In this document: positions 26,629 to 38,340 of the stretch, piece after piece
How the letters are laid out: every line of letters starts with the position of its first letter
Numbering within the stretch: the stretch's first letter is position 1
Assembly (NCBI RefSeq): GCF_048544455.1
Contig: NC_133538.1
Coordinates: 42,407,969 to 42,471,968, forward strand
DNA: 64,000 nt
DNA from: Silene latifolia
Taxonomy: Eukaryota; Streptophyta; Magnoliopsida; Caryophyllales; Caryophyllaceae
Direction of reading: 5' to 3'
The notes under the pieces: model-generated
The model's database searches: none
Told to the model about the DNA's origin: nothing
The model's input: the letters and a program-made list of their open reading frames with translations, nothing else
Position numbers and translations under genes: made by a program

Positions 26629-28446
26629 ATCGGTATCAAGAGCCATGGTTGTTTGCATGCAAATCGGTTAAAAGTTTTTCTGAGTTATAAGAATAACATA
26701 TAAAACTTGTATAATTTGTGTTATTATGATATATCACGAAATAAATTCATGCATGTTAAGTTTCTGGTCCTAAAATGTTATTAGGATATTTTGGTTAATT
26801 TATGGATTTTATTGTTCATTTTATATAATATTGGCATTAAAATGTGATTTTTATGATAAAAATGTCATTTTTGGACGAAAAGTAGCTAAACTTTGAATTT
26901 TTCAGTGGTTTTTGGATATATTTTCACATATATTATTTTTAGTTGATCTGGAAATTTTCATAATTTTATGAGTTCTTATGCTCGAAATATGGATTTTTCA
27001 TGTTAAAAATCGAATTTAAATGAAAAATAGGTTAATATGAGAAATATTTCGAATCTGGTCATAGAAATTTAGTATGTTGTCACATGCAATTTTACAAGAT
27101 GTGTGTAAAATAATAGGCTATAATGAAATCTTCATGCATGATTTATGGATTTTTGATGAAAAATAGCATAAATAGTGACTTAATTAGTGAAATATTGCTA
27201 AAACATACTTCATGACTAAGGAAAAACGTCACATGTTGCATTTTATTATCTTTTTCAGATCTAAAATTGAAAAGTTGATGAATATAATTTTTCTCATGTT
27301 TTTATGATTTTTATTGATAAATCCGATAAACCGCAACATTGTTTTTCCCGATAACTTTTAAAAAATTTTAACCTAAGATTTTGAACATTATGAGTGTCAT
27401 GGTATTTTTCCCGAATGTTCATGAGTATAAATTTCAAATTTTGAATTTATTTGAAATTTTTGTGATTTATTTGAAGTTTATGGCTTTATTTTGTAATTTT
27501 ATGTCCATTATGAACAATTTTAAGAAATATAAGTTAATTATAGTCAAATGGTTAGTGGAGACTAATTTTGAATCCTAAGATGGTTAAGGTAATTAACTTG
27601 TGCATAAATATGAATTTATGTAATTATCGTGATTATAAAACGTTGAATCACGCAAATCCGTAAAAACCGTGTAATATACGATATTGGCTCCTTAAAGGCG
27701 ATTTAGCATAAAATTGGGCATGTTCATACATATTATAATGCTGCATTTTATTTATGATTGTCATAATTTTTATTTTACGTAATTTTTGAATTATGTAATT
27801 TTTGCTTAGTATGGCCTTCGTTTTTAATTGGTATTACCCGAAATGTATGGGAATATCGATTCGGTTGTAATTTATTGTGATCTCGTATCACCGTTTTGTA
27901 ATTTAATAGATTTATTTTATTTTAATTACAAATGTATAATAGGAAATTATGTAATTTGTTATGTAATTTAATTATTCCGGAGTTCCATAAAGACGGAGTC
28001 ATTCAAGAAGGCGATACATAAAGACGGTGTTACCTCGAGATGCGTGCCACAACCGAAGTTCAAGGGACCAATGGAGTTGGTTTCCGAATGTGTAATAGTT
28101 AAATAGTTTTCTATTTTAGGAAGGCCATACTAGGATTTTATTTTTATTTTTTTATGCTTTGCATTTTATTTATATGTCGCATGCATCGCTAAATCGCCAT
28201 AACTAAAACATGCATCTTCTTTCATCGAGTTTGTCGACCGTGTCAATTAGAATTATCGTAGTTCACCGCTTTAGTTCACTTAAAACGTGATAGATAATAA
28301 ATTGACATGACCTCTCGCTAAAACAATTAATTGAGACATAGCCTTACCAAATAGTAGAAACCATGAAAACCTATTTCGCGAGGGAGTGCACTCGGCCCTA
28401 CCGGGGTACAAACCTTGTTACGTAGGGGAAGTGGGTGATAAATGTC

Positions 28447-28735
28447 AATCCACCGAATTCAGGTTGATAAGGGATGTATCGGCCACACCGTGCCCAAGTT
28501 GATGTGGATTTGGATCATGGACACATTTATTCGAAATTTGGATTGAACTCAACAAAAGTTTTTCGATAAGGGTTTTATCGGCCACACCGTCCCCTTGTTG
28601 AATGTGTTTTGGGCTAAAGATAAAAGTTAATGTAATTTTATCGACCAAGAGTTCTAAAAGTAGAATCGATTAAAGAGTTAATCCACCGAGTTATATTGAT
28701 AAGGGATGTATCGGCCACACCGTGCCCAAGTTAAT
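28447..28735 (+). repeat. Three ~37-bp repeats in the N4 leader
   Basis: Units at 28463, 28563 and 28696 share 'atcggccacaccgt(g/c)ccc' after 'ga taaggg' (GATAAGGG...TATCGG), where GATA and TATC could pair. Copies 1 and 3 are also preceded by 'aatccaccga'. The role is unknown. Confidence 0.85.
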
Positions 28736-31700
28736 ATGAATTTGGATCTTGGAATCATTTATCATAGTTGGGTAGAGGTCACTATGTAAATGCTTTACTT
28801 GTTGTTTACAAGTATTAGTAAAACGATAAATGTTAAGCTTTCCACTATTCCGTTGTTATATTGTTCTATTTCTTTACCACAATTCATATACGATATCATT
28901 TCGTTTTTGATTCAAAACTCCATTAAAACATCGTAACTAAAGACAAAATTTGAATTTTCTTCTAAAGACCTCGAATTAACCATTGCTAAGGATCTCTTGC
29001 AAAGAGTATAGATTAAAGTTATTCATTATCAAACAGGTTTTTGATTCTAGACTAACACATCTACTTACAATGGATTCTTTTTCATGTACTTAAATGAATT
29101 AAGTACCTTGAAGCGATAAATTGTTTTGGCAATTAGTTTTGTCAAGAATTCGTAATTGACCAAAATAACGCAACCACTTCAATGAAAGTTTTAAGACTAA
29201 AACGAACAAATGAAGAGTGATCTTCATGAATTCAATTTTGCTTCTCAAAGCAAAGACTCATTGAAATAAGTGGGAGTATTTTCTTAAACCGTTAAGATGA
29301 GAACGAGGTTCAAGAAGTAAAGATTATAATGGAATTGATACAAGGTAATGTTAAAGGTAAAGTTGTTGAGAACGACGATACTAAACCTATCAATCCCGAA
29401 CGATAAAGTTTCCATTGTCTTAAATGTTGGACACAAGAAAGGAAACTACCCCAAATTATTGAAGAATCAACAAGTTAGTTGTGGGACATCTAATGGGACC
29501 TTCTTCTTTAAATGTTTATTTGATTAAACATAAATTTTGCTAGTACCACTTCGTCAATATTAGAAACCAGTGGAGGTTTTCATCATTGTATTCGACACAT
29601 AAGATGATTAGAATATGACGACTAGCAACAATGAAGTCGAGAGATAGAGTCATTGTGTACTAAATCTAGTTTTTGGGTTTGGAGTTGTACTTAATTGTGA
29701 CTATTAAGTACATAAACTCTAAATAAGAATACAAACTTGTTAAGATACAAAAGAGGTTTCACTTTTGTGACCCTATACACCACGATTTGATGTATGGCTA
29801 GCCCATTATCAAGGTGATTATATTCTAAACCAAACTAGAATGATATATCATGAAGATGATGCAAGACTCAAATTGGTAACCCAAGATTTAACCTTGAATT
29901 TTGGAATGATGAACACAAAGAGTTATCGAGTACTCTTGAAACCATTAGATTGTTAATGGTATATGCGTATCTTGTATTCAAAGCAAGATATCTCGTGCCT
30001 TTTGGTTGAAAAGGAGATCGAGGTTTTAAATCATTGATCCAAAATAGGTTAATCATTTTCTTTTACCAACGATTTAAGTTGACTCTAATGTGTTCACTTA
30101 ATAAGGTAAATAGAAAAATCTTTGAAGAAGTTTAAAGAGTTCAAGGAATCACGATATAGTCGTGATGGGATTATTAAAGTGAAGACTTTGATATAAGCCA
30201 AAGGAAATGTGATATAGTATCACAAGTTAATCTCTCTTAGCACGCATTATGGAATAATGTGTGGTTGAATAAGAAATCAAACGCTATTCGATATGGTTTG
30301 GACTTCAATCAAGTTACTTTGAGTTACTTGATCCTTTTGGGGATTTTATCATTTTTTGTCTTAATTATTTTTCCACTAAATCGAATCATATGAGATATGA
30401 AATGGTAAGGGTACCATGTTTGTAAGTTTTCACAAGAAACAAATGCTCATTTTTCCCTCTTCAATTATCACGAGTACGACGGGTTTGCGGCTCGTGAAGC
30501 TGTCTTTCTAAAATACAAGTTTATTTTTAGAAGACAGAGTGGGAGAAATTAGTCAAGAGCCACAAAGAATGCCACAGAGAATGTTATGTCCCAAGAAACT
30601 GGTCTTTCTTGGCTACATGAGACGTTTTGTGTAAGACATTGTTTCTTCAAAACCTAGGAGGTTAAATTCGTCACTTGTTAAAGATGATGAATTCATGCTA
30701 CTTTTAAGAAAGTAAAGAGCTTATAACTTACAAAAGAAATCGTTTGATTCAAGTTGATTACTTCTGGAAAGTAATGAACATATGACTTACATAAGACATG
30801 AGAGTGTTTAAGTCACAACTTAATACAAGGCTTAGAGCTATGAAAATCCGAAATAAAAAGACTTGATTAGTGACAAAGGTTTTTGCACTAATAAAGAGAG
30901 ATTTCAAAGCTTGATTGGTGGCAAAGTGTTTTGCACTAATTGAAACGCATACAACATGTGAATCTAAAACCCACTTCTTCAAAAGAAGGAATGTATTCAA
31001 TACATGTCATGAGTTTTATAGATTCTTGCAATCCTAAGATAATGTGCAACTTAAGAGATGGTCTTAAGTAGGACATCAATGAGTTGGAATCAATGTTTTG
31101 ATCATGTTATAAAACTTTTCTCGATCAGTCGAGAAGTTGTGTTCATACATGAAGTTTAGTGGGAGTTACGAAAATTTTATTTAGTCCGATATGTGGATGA
31201 CATATTGATCATTGAGAATGATTTAAGACTTTTGGAGTAATATAATACATCTTTAATATCCAGATTTATGAAGATAAATCTACATGATATTAGCGTCAAT
31301 AAGAAGTCTTATGTTGATAAGATTCATGACTAGTTCAATTAAATTGAACATATTTGATTGATTCCATTTGCTTCCGCTACCGGATCAATTAAATGAGTAA
31401 TGATGTATAACACTTCATATACCTTGAGTATGATGAATTATTTTCAAAATCGAATTTAAGTAATCTTTACCAAGTAAGCCATAAAGATTACCCTTACGTG
31501 CTTGCAGAAGCATTAAGGCTATGATGCAAAGTGTTTATGATGCAATTTTGTGTAAGGGTGTTACACAAGTGACAATTGACAATTGAGATTGCGCATGGTT
31601 TCCGAAAAAACCATAATCAAAACATATTAGGATGGTTAAGATACCATTGTGGCAATGTTAATTAAGAAGTAGATTTTCTAGAATCGTTCTAGGCAATAAA

Positions 31701-32799
31701 GAACAATGAGAGATATTTATAACGGAAATTGAGTACACTTGCAATCATGAGATGTGCAAAAGGATGAGTCCCGCACACTGTGAAAACAGTGGGAGCTATT
31801 CTTTGGCTAAGAAGGCCTATGTCTTGATTGGATCTCGACACGTACTCAGAAAGTTTTGTGATGCAAATGTATACATTACAAAGGAAAACGAGTATGTAGT
31901 AAGGTTGAGTAAGGTACAAGAAGTTGATAAAACCTACTGACCAAAGCCTTCTCATAGGCTTAACATGATGAGTCATGTCATTTCAATTAAATTGAGATGA
32001 ATAACTACATTCAAGATCAAATTAGATTATAGAATATGAAATAGTAATCAGGCATTGACTATTCATATGTGATATTCGCATTTGTCGTTCCAGTTTTACT
32101 TTAAAACTCTTCTATTATACTTTGTTACATCCAAACGGGTTGTAGAGACAACGTTCAACCCCGTTAAAGTGAACCCGGATTAACATAGTATTAGCCCATA
32201 TTCGCTTATATGAGGTGATGTCTCGAAGTGACTACAGTGTGATGCGATTGATGGCAAGTTCAAGTGCCATAGAGTCATGTGAGATGACTAGTCGATCACA
32301 TAGGCAGACTGTTAGGAACACTTTGTCGGGCAGTGACCGCTTATAGAGTTCTGGCAAATTTATAAAGCCTGGTCGTGGCGAGAGCTACTATAGTATTCTA
32401 ATGAGTCGATTCTTTTGACTAAAGACTGTTCGCCTAAGATGGCACAGTTTCAGATTAACTTTGATTTGTGTTACTACGACCTTCGTAAATGGGGTCAAAT
32501 GGGCATATTTTGGGTTATGATGGTTGTGGCTAGTCGAAGGGAATAAGTGCGATAGGAATTGTCCATCCCCTTGTCAGGGTTAAAACAATATCTCAGGGCC
32601 ACTCGAGGAGTAATGAACTGAAATGCGTGGCCACGCTCGGAAGGTATCCATGGTGGATAAATTCCGGTCAATCGATCATTTATTCTCCGGATCGAGGAAA
32701 CCACTCTCGATATGATCACTTGCAAGTACGACCCGAAAGACACATTGCATTGAGTGGGAGATAGTAATAGGACAAGAGAATTGGTGACGCACACTTGTC

Positions 32800-32815
32800 G
32801 AGGACAAGTGGGAGA
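32800..32815 (+). other. Polypurine tract of N4
   Basis: GAGGACAAGTGGGAGA directly before the 3' LTR, a classic copia form. Confidence 0.92.
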
Positions 32816-32816
32816 T

Positions 32817-34138
32817 TGTTGGGAAATGTGTCCTCAACAATAGTGCGATCACATGATTTAAATATCATTATTAAATCTCATTTCAAGAATACGGAAGGGA
32901 TGATACATAATATATAGTCAACTGGTCCACACATATCGGTAATGATTGGTGGCTAGAGTTTGACATTACTTGTCGTGCGACGGTGGTGATCAGTTGATCC
33001 CTTGAGGTCACACCTAAAGGACGATTCCCTTAATTGAAAAGGTTAATTAATTGTATACCGATACAGATTAATTAATTCCTTAAAATTGAACAATTTTTAT
33101 TATAAGAGAGAAAAGTGACATCTTATTATAATGTGATTAAATGAGATTTTGTTTAGTAATTTAAGAAGTTATATTACTAATATTAATCGGTGTCTGCGAA
33201 ACACGCGAGATCAGAATGATAAGTTAGTTATAATTACAAGATATTGTCAATTATACTAACTGGTAATTAAATGACCATTTTATGAGAAAGTAATTTTATA
33301 TTACTAGTCAATTTGTTAAATATGATTTATTTAATTTGTAAATGATATTTAATTTGTTAAATAAGCATTTTAAATTAAAACATGACATCAAATATGTCAC
33401 ATGTCATATGACATATAATTGTACAATTGACAAAAATAAAATGGACTCCATATTACACTATGTAAACCGAAAATTGGTGGACTATATGAGAAGTTTTGTC
33501 TTTTCCATTTGTCTTATTCATTTGTCCATAAGACTTGATAGTGACATGACAATGCAAAAGACTTACACTTAGTTGTCTTGTAAAGACAAAAAGAAAAATA
33601 ATGATGGTCTATAATGGGAGAGGCCAACCGGTTTTGTGTAGTAAAAGAGTGAATATTATTCTCTTAATTTTTACTCATAATTCATTCTAAAAAAATACAT
33701 GCAAAAGGTTCATGTATATTTTCTCTCTTCTCTCTCTTTAATCTTCATCAAAAAGATGAGATTTTAATTCAATTTGTTCATGGAAGATTACTAAAATTAT
33801 TAATGTAATATATGAGTATTAGTAATCAATTTTAAGATAAACCACAATATAAATATCTAGTACATATTAGTTTGTGGGTTTGAGGGATAGTCTTGGGTGC
33901 AACTAATTAGAGGGCTTCTATTTTGAGGTCATGTATGTTCATCTAATATGGAAAGCTCAAGAACTAACAAGAAGGAGATCTTGTTGGTGCCCAATATGAC
34001 CAAAATTCATATGGTGAGAAAATGTTTTCTTATCTTCTTTTATTTTAGTTTGCATGCATAAGATCATTTATTAATTTTATGACAAATTAAAATAAAACAT
34101 ATATGAATATGTTAGTATAGAGATCTACTTTTTCTTCA
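32817..34138 (+). mobile_element. N4 3' LTR
   Basis: 1322 bases, same ends as the 5' LTR, followed by the duplication ctata and then the last 48 bases of the N3 5' LTR. Confidence 0.96.
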
Positions 34139-34195
34139 CTATATAGTTAGTTTAGTTGGTTATTTTTGATAGGTATATGACTACCCTGTCAAATT

Positions 34196-34213
34196 TGGCG
34201 TCGTTGTCTGGGA
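34196..34213 (+). other. Primer-binding site, tRNA-Asp type (N3)
   Basis: TGGCGTCGTTGTCTGGGA, close to the Athila consensus TGGCGCCGTTGCCGGGGA, four bases after the LTR end. Confidence 0.88.
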
Positions 34214-34312
34214 GGCAATTGCCCTATATGTTTTTGTTTCGTTTATTTTATCCATCTCAGGGAATACTTATTCCTTGAGACAGTTCTTATTTATTTTGTT
34301 TCAGTTTTGTGT

Positions 34313-35638
34313 ATGCCCAGGTCAAACAGGTTGGAGTTAGTTTCAGCTGATTCTGAGCCAGAGAGACTGTTCAGGCATAGACTCCGTATGCAAAGAGAAT
34401 CACAAAAGGAAGACTTGAATACTTTCGAACACGAGCTTCAACATTTCCTATTTACAGAAGACCCGTCTTTAGAAGAAGACAATTTCAGTTCTGTAAACCA
34501 ACCAGTAAAGATGCCGAATATCGCAAGTCATTCGGAGCCTAAAGCATCATCTATTCCCAAGGGTTTCAATCTCCAGAATGAGGATGGTAATACTTTTGAC
34601 ATCTGTCCGTCCTATATGAATCTTGTGGAGAGAAATATCTTTAGAGGTGTGGCAGGTGAAGACCCGAGGAAGCATATGGAGGTCTTTACGGACTACTGTT
34701 CTACTATCCCCGCCACAAAGGGGGTAACTCAAGACAAGATTAAGGAGGTGATGTTTCCTTTTTCTTTGACTGACTCAGCCAGGGAGTGGCTGACAGACTT
34801 GGACCGCACGGCCGCAGGGATCATAGACTGGGAGACCCTTGCTCTTGTTTTTTATAAGAGATATTTCCCTCCGCAACGCACCAATCAGCTGAGGGCAAAG
34901 ATCACTAGTTTCAAACAGGCACCTGATGAGACCTTCTATGAAGCTTGGTGTTGGTTAAAGAGGTTGGTGAGGTCTCTTCCTTACCATGGTTTTGATCCGT
35001 GGTTTCTGTCAAATCAGTTCTACAATGGGCTGTACGATGACCAGAGAGCTATACTTAACGCATCATCCAACGGAAAATTTCAAAAGAATAATGATGATGA
35101 TAAGGGATGGGCCATTTTTGAGGAGATGGTGACCCATTGTACTAAGTATGGGAACCCACGGGACGGTATTCGAACAGTTCACGTGGTTGATAAGGTAGTC
35201 GTGGCTCAGCTGGAAGCCATGAATGCCCGTTTTGATATATTGGAGCTCCAATCTGCTAGGGAGCCACAAACGGTTCATTTGCTTACTAGACAGGACACCG
35301 TTACATGTGAGAGGTTTGGGAGCAACGACGGTCATACTCCTATTGACTGTCATACAGAGAAGGAACAAGTCCTTGCTTTTCAACAATACAGCCAAGGAGG
35401 GGGTTCCTATTATAATAACCAAGGGGCAGTCCACCCCAACCTGAGGTGGTTAAGTCAAAATGTGCTCAATCCCACTCCTCCACCGCAGCAGCAGCTGCCA
35501 TATGTCCCTCTTCGTAAGGTTCAACAAGGCTTTCAAAAGCCTCCTTCCTTCCCTCCTCCCAATCAAGGTGCATCATCTTCTAGTGGGGTAAGTGAGCTAT
35601 CTGAGTTGAAGACGATGTTGCAGTCTTTGACAAAGTAG
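34313..35638 (+). pseudogene. gag: Athila-type Gag, N3
   Basis: ATG 34313 (MPRSNRLELV) opens about 441 codons to TAG 35636. The capsid domain spans residues about 130-270 (SAREWLTDLDR, VFYKRYFPPQR, LPYHGFDPWFL). The knuckle near residue 340 reads CERFGSNDGHTPIDC, with its second Cys replaced by Phe. The C-terminus is Pro/Gln-rich. The frame continues unbroken apart from isolated stops into the protease, so a single gag-pro polyprotein is the ancestral form. Confidence 0.9.
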
Positions 35639-37273
35639 TGGCAGCTAAGTGACCAACAAAAAGATGCGTCCATCAAGTCACTTGAAACTCAAGTTGCCCA
35701 GTTAGCCGCGAACCAGTCCACGAGAAAGCAGGGTCATTTGCCATCACAAGCCGATAAGAATCCACATAAGACGGTGAACTTAATAAATCTAAGAAGCGGT
35801 CGTTCATACGAGGGACCCGAGCTGTTGAAATCAGACCCGAGGAAGGCTAATACTGCTGATGAACAGGTTACTGTTGCTGAAAACGAGCTGACAACGAAGA
35901 AAGTGCTCGATCGACTAGTTTGTTTGGGTTGATCAAGGAAAACTTATGAAAAAAGGACTCGATCGAGTGAAAATACTGCTCGATCGAGTGACCAGGAAAA
36001 AGAACAGCTCGATCGAGTAGCCCAAACAGCTCGATCGAGTGATTTTGTTGAGAAAAGGGTTCGATCGAGTGATATTTTTTCTCGATCGACTATTACTGAT
36101 AATGAAGACCTCGATCGAGAGCCTACTAGTGCTCGATCGAGTGAAACCTCTCCTGAAAGAACTCGATCGAGAGGTAAGAAGTCTCGATCAAAGGATAAAG
36201 TGCTTGATCCAGCTGACACGTTGGAAGAAAGGAACAAAGGGCTCGAGATACTTATTACCGTGCCCTTTCTGGGACGATTAGAGAACACGAAAGCCAATCA
36301 ACACTTTGGTAAATTTGCCAAACTCCTGAAAAGCTTGCAAGTCATTGTTCAGTTCGCCGAATTGCTGACACAGGTACCCTTTTACCTTAAGTTTATGAAA
36401 TAAATTTTATCACGTAAGAGGCACATTAATGATCAAGAGACGGTAGCTTTGACCGAAGTAGGGACTGCCCTAGTTCAAAATAAGTTACCTCCCAAACAGT
36501 CAGACCCGGGTAGTTTCTCGATTCCGTGACATATAGGTACCCACTTGATTGATAACACGTTATGCGATCTTGGCGCTAGCGTGAGTGTCTTACCGTTGTT
36601 TCTTGCTAAGAGACTTGGTTTGACAAAGTTTAATTGCACAAACATGACTGTTCAGATGGCCGACCGTAGTATATCACGGCCGTTAGGTGTCATTGAGGAC
36701 ATACCTGTTAAGATCGGGAGGTTATTTATTCCCGTTGATTTCGTTGTACTTGATATCCCCGAAGATACTCACACCCCTATCATTTTAGAGAGACCATTTT
36801 TATTCACTGCTTGTGCAGTGATTGACGTCGGCGGCAAGACATTGACTTTTCAGGTTGGGGACGAGGAATTAATATTCCATCAATCTAAGTCCCGAATGGC
36901 TCCCATGCAAGCTCAGCCCTGCAATGCCCTTACCTCTACTGACTCCCCTATTTACACTCCAAATAAAAATTTGGAATTCTGTGCTGCCATTGTGACCCCT
37001 CCACCTCAGATTGAGAGCGAAAAGGAGGAGAATTCATCTGTCTTCCTTGCTGCAGGTACAGATGAAAATAATGCAGGAATTGTCAATGGTCGTTGTGCAA
37101 TTAATATCAGTCAAAGTGGAGATGATAACGTTAAAGCTGGTGAGAAAGGAATAAGGACGAGAAAAGTTCGCGCATATGTGGACGTCAACTATTATCCTCT
37201 TACTGATTCAAGTACAAGCTCGTGGAGAATGAAGAGGACGGTTAATGTTGCTGAAGTGACGTCCTCCAGTTAG
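35639..37273 (+). pseudogene. N3 gag-pro linker and retropepsin-like protease, with stops
   Basis: Same frame as gag, with stops TAG 35636, TGA 35930, TAA 36401 and TGA 36527. The linker 35906-36190 is the palindrome cluster, read in frame as repeated RSSD/RSSE and LDR units. The protease active site DLGASVSVLP begins at 36566, with ILERPFLFTACAVID near 36780-36830. An open stretch runs from 36530 to TAG 37271. In this frame no reverse transcriptase follows. TGA 36527 falls at the same conserved position as TGA 12465 of element C. Confidence 0.88.
35906..36190. repeat. TCGATCGA palindrome cluster 6, inside the gag-pro frame
   Basis: Ten exact octamers in about 285 bases, the densest cluster of the window. 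They fall in two different frame registers of the same reading frame, giving RSS or LDR. Confidence 0.95.
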
Positions 37274-37537
37274 AAGCCCTTCGTGGGGCTACTTAATTGT
37301 TTTGAGAAGTGAGCGGGGAATGCCCCGTGTAACAAATTGTAAAAACTAATTTTAATTTCCGTTGAATTTGTTTTATTGCTTTTATTAGGACAATTAGAAT
37401 TTAGACATTTTTAGCATAGTTTAGAGGACTATAGACTGTTACTTTTTATATTTGGTATTTTGGGATATGTTTGCGAGTGTTTTTATGCAAGTTTGGGGAG
37501 ATTATACGCAATTTCAAGGGCTGACATGAGGAAAAGA

Positions 37538-37713
37538 TCTCGATCGAGTACTTTTTGTACTCGATTGAGTGAATTATGCTCGATCGAATGGTTCCAGAGT
37601 GCTCGATCGAGAAAGGCCAAATAAGGGAGTACTCGATCGAGTATATTTCTACTCGATCGAGTGAGTTGCATACAAGAGCTCTCGATCGAGTGGTTTAAAA
37701 TCACTCGATCGAG
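37538..37713. repeat. TCGATCGA palindrome cluster 7, upstream of the N3 ORF1-like gene
   Basis: Seven exact octamers plus one degenerate copy, 330-500 bases before the leader intron donor at 38041. A pyrimidine-rich stretch (37745-37800) follows. Confidence 0.92.
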
Positions 37714-38040
37714 TGAATTTGCAAATGACACGCAGGAAGTCTCTTAAACTCCCTTCTTTCTTTCATTATTTCATTTCCTTCTTCATTTTTCACTTGCCCG
37801 TCATTATTTGCGATAAAACCCTCCCAAAAACCTCCATTAATCTTGCCCATTACTAAATCCAACACCTACAATTTATTCCTTGCTAATTACTCGACATTTG
37901 CCCTCTACTTACCCTTTGATTTTCGTTGAATTGGACGGTCAATTTGGGGTTTTAGGGTTTGCAATTTTTAGTCGAAAAATCGCCTAATTTGCTTCGTTCT
38001 TTGTCGATTAATTGTTAATTTGTAGGTTTCTCGTCATCAA

Positions 38041-38339
38041 GTAAGTATTCCCTTACTTCATTATCTTTTTATTGCATTATCTTTGCCTTTTTGAAGTACA
38101 TTGGGAATTAGGGTTTCGGGTAGATAATTTTGGTCGAAATTTTCCTGTTGTTTATGCTTAATTTGCTTCAATTGATTCTTATCCCCCTTACCCTATCACG
38201 GATCATCTGTTTTATTCGAATTTTTGAGGAAAAATTTGGGAACCATGGACTGTTTAGTCAAAATTTTCGACTTTCTTTGGTGAATTTTCTGTTGTTTCGC
38301 TGTAATTTAATTATCCTTTTCCCTGCCCTATTTGACTAG
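38041..38339 (+). other. Predicted leader intron of the N3 ORF1-like gene
   Basis: Donor CAA|GTAAGT at 38041 and acceptor TTTGACTAG at 38339; the start codon follows one base later. The interior is T-rich, as in plant introns. The match in layout with N2 (44016-44653) supports it. Confidence 0.6.
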
Positions 38340-38340
38340 G

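Larger units (their letters stand above)
26629..32816 (+). pseudogene. N4 copia gag-pol, heavily decayed
   Basis: Recognisable fragments in order: a CCHC-like knuckle (CLKC at 29416-29427, then a frame break before GHKKGNYP); a possible protease relic near 29570; the reverse transcriptase catalytic motif YVDDILII at 31190-31213; and an RNase H end near 31830-31960 (SRHVLRKFC, then a DPLTK-like relic). Many stops and frameshifts separate them. Protease-to-RNase H order is that of Ty1/copia. It cannot encode a working polyprotein. Confidence 0.8.
25307..34138 (+). mobile_element. N4: Ty1/copia-type element, complete ends, decayed coding region
   Basis: Two 1322-bp LTRs (25307-26628 and 32817-34138) start TGTTGGGAAATGTGTCC and end TTTTTCTTCA. 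The duplication ctata at 25302-25306 and 34139-34143 matches the uninterrupted sequence in the N3 3' LTR. LTRs differ at about 22-25 positions (near 2%). The internal 6.2 kb has no sense-strand ORF above about 65 codons but keeps relic copia motifs. Confidence 0.96.

Noticed and set aside
35906..36190. Regular palindromes resembling a CRISPR array
   Set aside because: Units are 10-12 bases, spacers are irregular and often similar in length to units, no cas genes exist, and the DNA is a plant retrotransposon.
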